From contig JAKSCP010000484.1 of assembly GCA_022360535.1 (NCBI GenBank), positions 1 to 9,124 of the forward strand: a stretch of 9,124 nt of DNA, given 5' to 3'. Every line of letters starts with the position of its first letter. Position 1 is the first letter of the stretch. Of the stretch, positions 7,230 through 9,124 are shown piece after piece. Both the position numbers and the translations under genes were made by a program. Under the pieces are notes generated by a model. It did not search any database, had not been told where the DNA came from, and saw only the letters and a list, made by a program, of their open reading frames with translations. Source of the stretch: Pseudomonadales bacterium. Lineage in GTDB: Bacteria > Pseudomonadota > Gammaproteobacteria > Pseudomonadales > Pseudohongiellaceae.

Positions 7230-7298
7230 AGAGAGGCGCCGAATTGAGAGTAAGGCGCTGCTAAGCCACCACTAAAAAACAGTTTTTAATAACTATTT

Positions 7299-7318
7299 GG
7301 CCAATTCGAGGATTGGCC
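7299..7318 (+). repeat. GGCCAAT hairpin upstream of the recombinase-like gene
   Basis: GGCCAAT (7299-7305) pairs perfectly with ATTGGCC (7312-7318) across a 6-nt loop. It resembles the GGCCAAA/TTTGGCC hairpin at 7153-7175, so the same half-site occurs twice as an inverted pair in this leader. Confidence 0.5.
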
Positions 7319-7392
7319 GCAGGGCTTTGTCGGCGCGATTCGCTGGTCTGACAGTGCTTCTGCAAACCTTTTCAGGGGTGGGGACAACATCG

Positions 7393-8079
7393 ATGACTAT
7401 TTATTCCTATTGCCGGACTTCCGAATTAGAAGCGTCCATGGAGCAAGAGACTCTGGACAGCATTCTGGAACCGGAGCTGCTGGCCATTCAAACATATTGC
7501 CTGCAGCACAGTTGGTTCATGACAGAGACCATACGCGATGATAACTGCAGTTGGTCCCAGGAATTCCGCAAGAGGGAAAACGGCAAACAATTGCTGTCTT
7601 CGTTAAAGGCTGGCGATGTCATTCTGTGCAGCAGACTGGAGCGCATAGTGAGTTCTGGTGCGGAAGCGGTAAAGTTGATGGCTCAGTTAAGAGACAAGCA
7701 GGTGCAACTGCATGTTGTGGAGTTAGGTGGTGATGTCACCAATCCCGAGTTTACCGTCAATTTTGAACAAGTGGCGAAACTGTTCTCCTCATTGGAGAAG
7801 CGTAAATCTGCGGAACGCATTAAAGGCGTTAAGCAACGTCAGCGTAAGCAGGGACGTTATCTGGGTGGCAGTCGACCTTTTGGTTATATGATCCACGAAA
7901 ACGGTCGCCTGATTGAAAACCCGATGGAACAACGGGTATTGAAAAAAATCATGGAGCTGAAAAAGCAGGGCAAATCTTTACGGGCGATTTCCAATGAAGT
8001 GTCTACGCCGGTTATGCCAATCAGTTTCAAAACCGTGCAACGACTGCTGCAGCGCCACGCCGATCAGTTACAGAGCTAA
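7393..8079 (+). CDS. Stand-alone serine recombinase-like protein (resolvase/invertase family)
   Basis: The 228 residues align with the serine recombinase family, which cuts and rejoins DNA at specific sites through a serine nucleophile. SYCRTS places Tyr6, Arg8 and Ser10 exactly at gamma-delta resolvase positions. LKAGDVILCSRLERIVSS (71-88) is the usual GD...LDRLxR block, but Asp is Glu83 and the second arginine (Arg71 of gamma-delta) is Ser87. The SG of the usual DxxxSG motif reads SW at 53-54. FSSLEKRKSAER (131-142) keeps the ExxxxxxER helix. GGSRPFGY (158-165) and a helix-turn-helix-like end, KSLRAISNEVS to TVQRLLQRH, match the start of the large-serine-recombinase DNA-binding region; the zinc ribbon and coiled coil are absent. 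ATG 7393 is preferred over upstream TTG 7297 because GGGGA (7380-7384) is well spaced and the catalytic numbering fits. Activity is doubtful and function unknown. Confidence 0.82.
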   Translation: MTIYSYCRTSELEASMEQETLDSILEPELLAIQTYCLQHSWFMTETIRDDNCSWSQEFRKRENGKQLLSSLKAGDVILCSRLERIVSSGAEAVKLMAQLRDKQVQLHVVELGGDVTNPEFTVNFEQVAKLFSSLEKRKSAERIKGVKQRQRKQGRYLGGSRPFGYMIHENGRLIENPMEQRVLKKIMELKKQGKSLRAISNEVSTPVMPISFKTVQRLLQRHADQLQS

Positions 8080-8129
8080 GCGCTTTATTGGCTCGTTTAG
8101 CGTGGGCAATTCCACCACTGCATTGCCGC

Positions 8130-8157
8130 GTGAATCAGAACTAACCCGGGGTATAAT
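8130..8157 (+). promoter_or_regulatory. Predicted promoter of the lolC-type gene
   Basis: A perfect TATAAT lies at 8152-8157. The -35 is poor: GTGAAT at 8130-8135 (3 of 6) with 16 bp spacing. Transcription would start near 8164, about 44 nt before ATG 8208. The gene need not depend on read-through from the recombinase-like gene 128 bp upstream. Confidence 0.45.
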
Positions 8158-8207
8158 TGATCCGTCAGCGGGCACATTGCTGCTGACTGAGGGACTTAGC
8201 TAACCCC

Positions 8208-9124
8208 ATGTTTAATCCTTTTCCATTGTTCGTTGGTCTGCGCTATTCATTGACGCGCAAGAACAATCTGTTCCTTTCCTTCGTCTCTTTGATATCCATG
8301 CTGGGAATCAGCCTGGGTGTATTGATCCTGATTGTAGCGTTGTCGGTGATTAATGGCTCCATCGTTACCTTGCGGGAAGAAGCGCTAAAGTCTGTGCCCC
8401 ATGCCACTTTGTCGGGTCCAGGCGTGGCCGATGACTGGTCGCAGTTACATACAGATGTACTCGGTCATCCTGAAGTGTTAGCTGCGGCACCTTTTATCGA
8501 GGGTGAGGCGACTGTCAGGCATCAGGGTCAGGTTGTTTTTGTGCGATTAAGGGGAGTTGACCCTGAGCTGGAAAACAGCGTCAGCAACAACGAGAGCAGC
8601 TTCTATGCAGAGCTGTTGGCGCGACTCGCTGCAACGGAAAACGGCATCATTCTCGGTACACAGCTCGCTGGTGAACTTGGCATCTTCAGTAGCACTGAAG
8701 TCAGTGTGCTGGGGCTGGGCAGTCTATTACAGCGAGAAGAGTCCGATGCGCTGGCATTCGAAGTATTGGGGTTTGCGGATTTCGGATTATATGGCAATAA
8801 CAATATTGCGCTGGTCAATCTAAACCAGGCGCAGCAGCTTTTCGCCAACGACGCCGGAACCGAGCTTAACTTAAGACTACGAGTGGATGATGTGCTGCGG
8901 GCTGGAGAAATTGCCCAGGCTGCGGCAGGCGCTTCGACAGTGGAGGTGGCCCCCTGGTATGAAGTGCAGGCGAGTCTGTTCAATGCACTGAATATGGAAA
9001 AGATGCTGACTTCATTTATGTTACTTATGATCGTGGTGATTGGTGCGGTCAATATCATTTCCACTCTGGTGATGGTGGTGTCGGACAAGAGCGCGGACAT
9101 CGCCATCTTGCGCACCATGGGCGC
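8208..9124 (+). CDS. lolC: LolC/LolE-type lipoprotein-releasing ABC permease, 3' part cut by window edge
   Basis: LolC and LolE are inner-membrane permeases of the LolCDE transporter, which uses ATP hydrolysed by LolD to release lipoproteins to LolA for delivery to the outer membrane. The 305 visible residues begin MFNPFPLFVGLRY, close to the E. coli LolC start. Transmembrane helix 1 (about 22-48) contains GISLGVLILIVALSVING. A large periplasmic domain spans about 50-265, and helix 2 (about 266-291) is followed by SDKSADIAILRTMG, the conserved cytoplasmic coupling segment facing the ATPase. Full-length proteins have about 400 residues, so about a quarter is missing. GAGGGA (8189-8194) is the likely ribosome-binding site but lies 13 nt from the ATG. 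LolC versus LolE (or the single LolF type) cannot be settled here; lolD is expected just downstream. Confidence 0.9.
   Translation, partial: MFNPFPLFVGLRYSLTRKNNLFLSFVSLISMLGISLGVLILIVALSVINGSIVTLREEALKSVPHATLSGPGVADDWSQLHTDVLGHPEVLAAAPFIEGEATVRHQGQVVFVRLRGVDPELENSVSNNESSFYAELLARLAATENGIILGTQLAGELGIFSSTEVSVLGLGSLLQREESDALAFEVLGFADFGLYGNNNIALVNLNQAQQLFANDAGTELNLRLRVDDVLRAGEIAQAAAGASTVEVAPWYEVQASLFNALNMEKMLTSFMLLMIVVIGAVNIISTLVMVVSDKSADIAILRTMG

Noticed and set aside
7297..7392. N-terminal extension of the recombinase-like protein from TTG 7297
   Set aside because: No ribosome-binding site at the TTG, it runs through a hairpin, and the ATG at 7393 puts the catalytic residues on the standard numbering.
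6904..8207. Insertion sequence or integrative element carrying the recombinase-like gene
   Set aside because: No terminal inverted repeats, target-site duplication, attachment-site pair or cargo genes could be found around it in this window.

Overview
The window looks like chromosomal DNA of a gammaproteobacterium of moderate GC content. The RNase E core matches the E. coli residue numbering exactly at its catalytic and zinc-binding positions. The genes present (selU/mnmH, a DUF1285 gene, etfB-etfA, rne, a lolC-type permease) are typical of Pseudomonas-like and marine gammaproteobacteria. No species can be named from sequence alone. No insertion sequence, tRNA, rRNA or CRISPR array was seen.

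Layout. Positions 1-722 (minus) hold the N-terminal two thirds of tRNA 2-selenouridine synthase, cut by the window edge. A short divergent promoter region follows, then a DUF1285 gene on plus (stop at 1442) whose start codon is unclear. After about 210 bases comes the etfB-etfA operon (1652-3336, plus), which makes both subunits of the electron transfer flavoprotein. It converges with rne (3394-6243, minus) on a shared bidirectional terminator at 3369-3391. The rne gene has a predicted sigma70 promoter at 6875-6903 and therefore a leader of about 625 nt containing several hairpins, in keeping with the leader-based autoregulation known for this enzyme.

The most unusual part is 6904-8079. Divergently from rne, a plausible plus-strand promoter (7029-7058) precedes a leader of about 330 bases packed with palindromes, inverted repeats and short direct repeats. 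It leads to a stand-alone serine-recombinase-like gene (ATG 7393, stop 8079). That protein keeps the Tyr6/Arg8/Ser10 active-site signature but appears to have lost the second catalytic arginine of the LDRxxR motif. It sits between housekeeping genes with no visible mobile-element borders. In E. coli and Pseudomonas this slot beside rne is occupied by rluC, so a resident, possibly domesticated recombinase-derived DNA-binding protein is one reading.

The window ends inside a lolC/lolE-type permease gene (8208 to the edge, plus), with a perfect TATAAT at 8152-8157. Its products would extract outer-membrane lipoproteins from the inner membrane. Apart from etfB-etfA the genes are separate transcription units linked by location rather than by one pathway.
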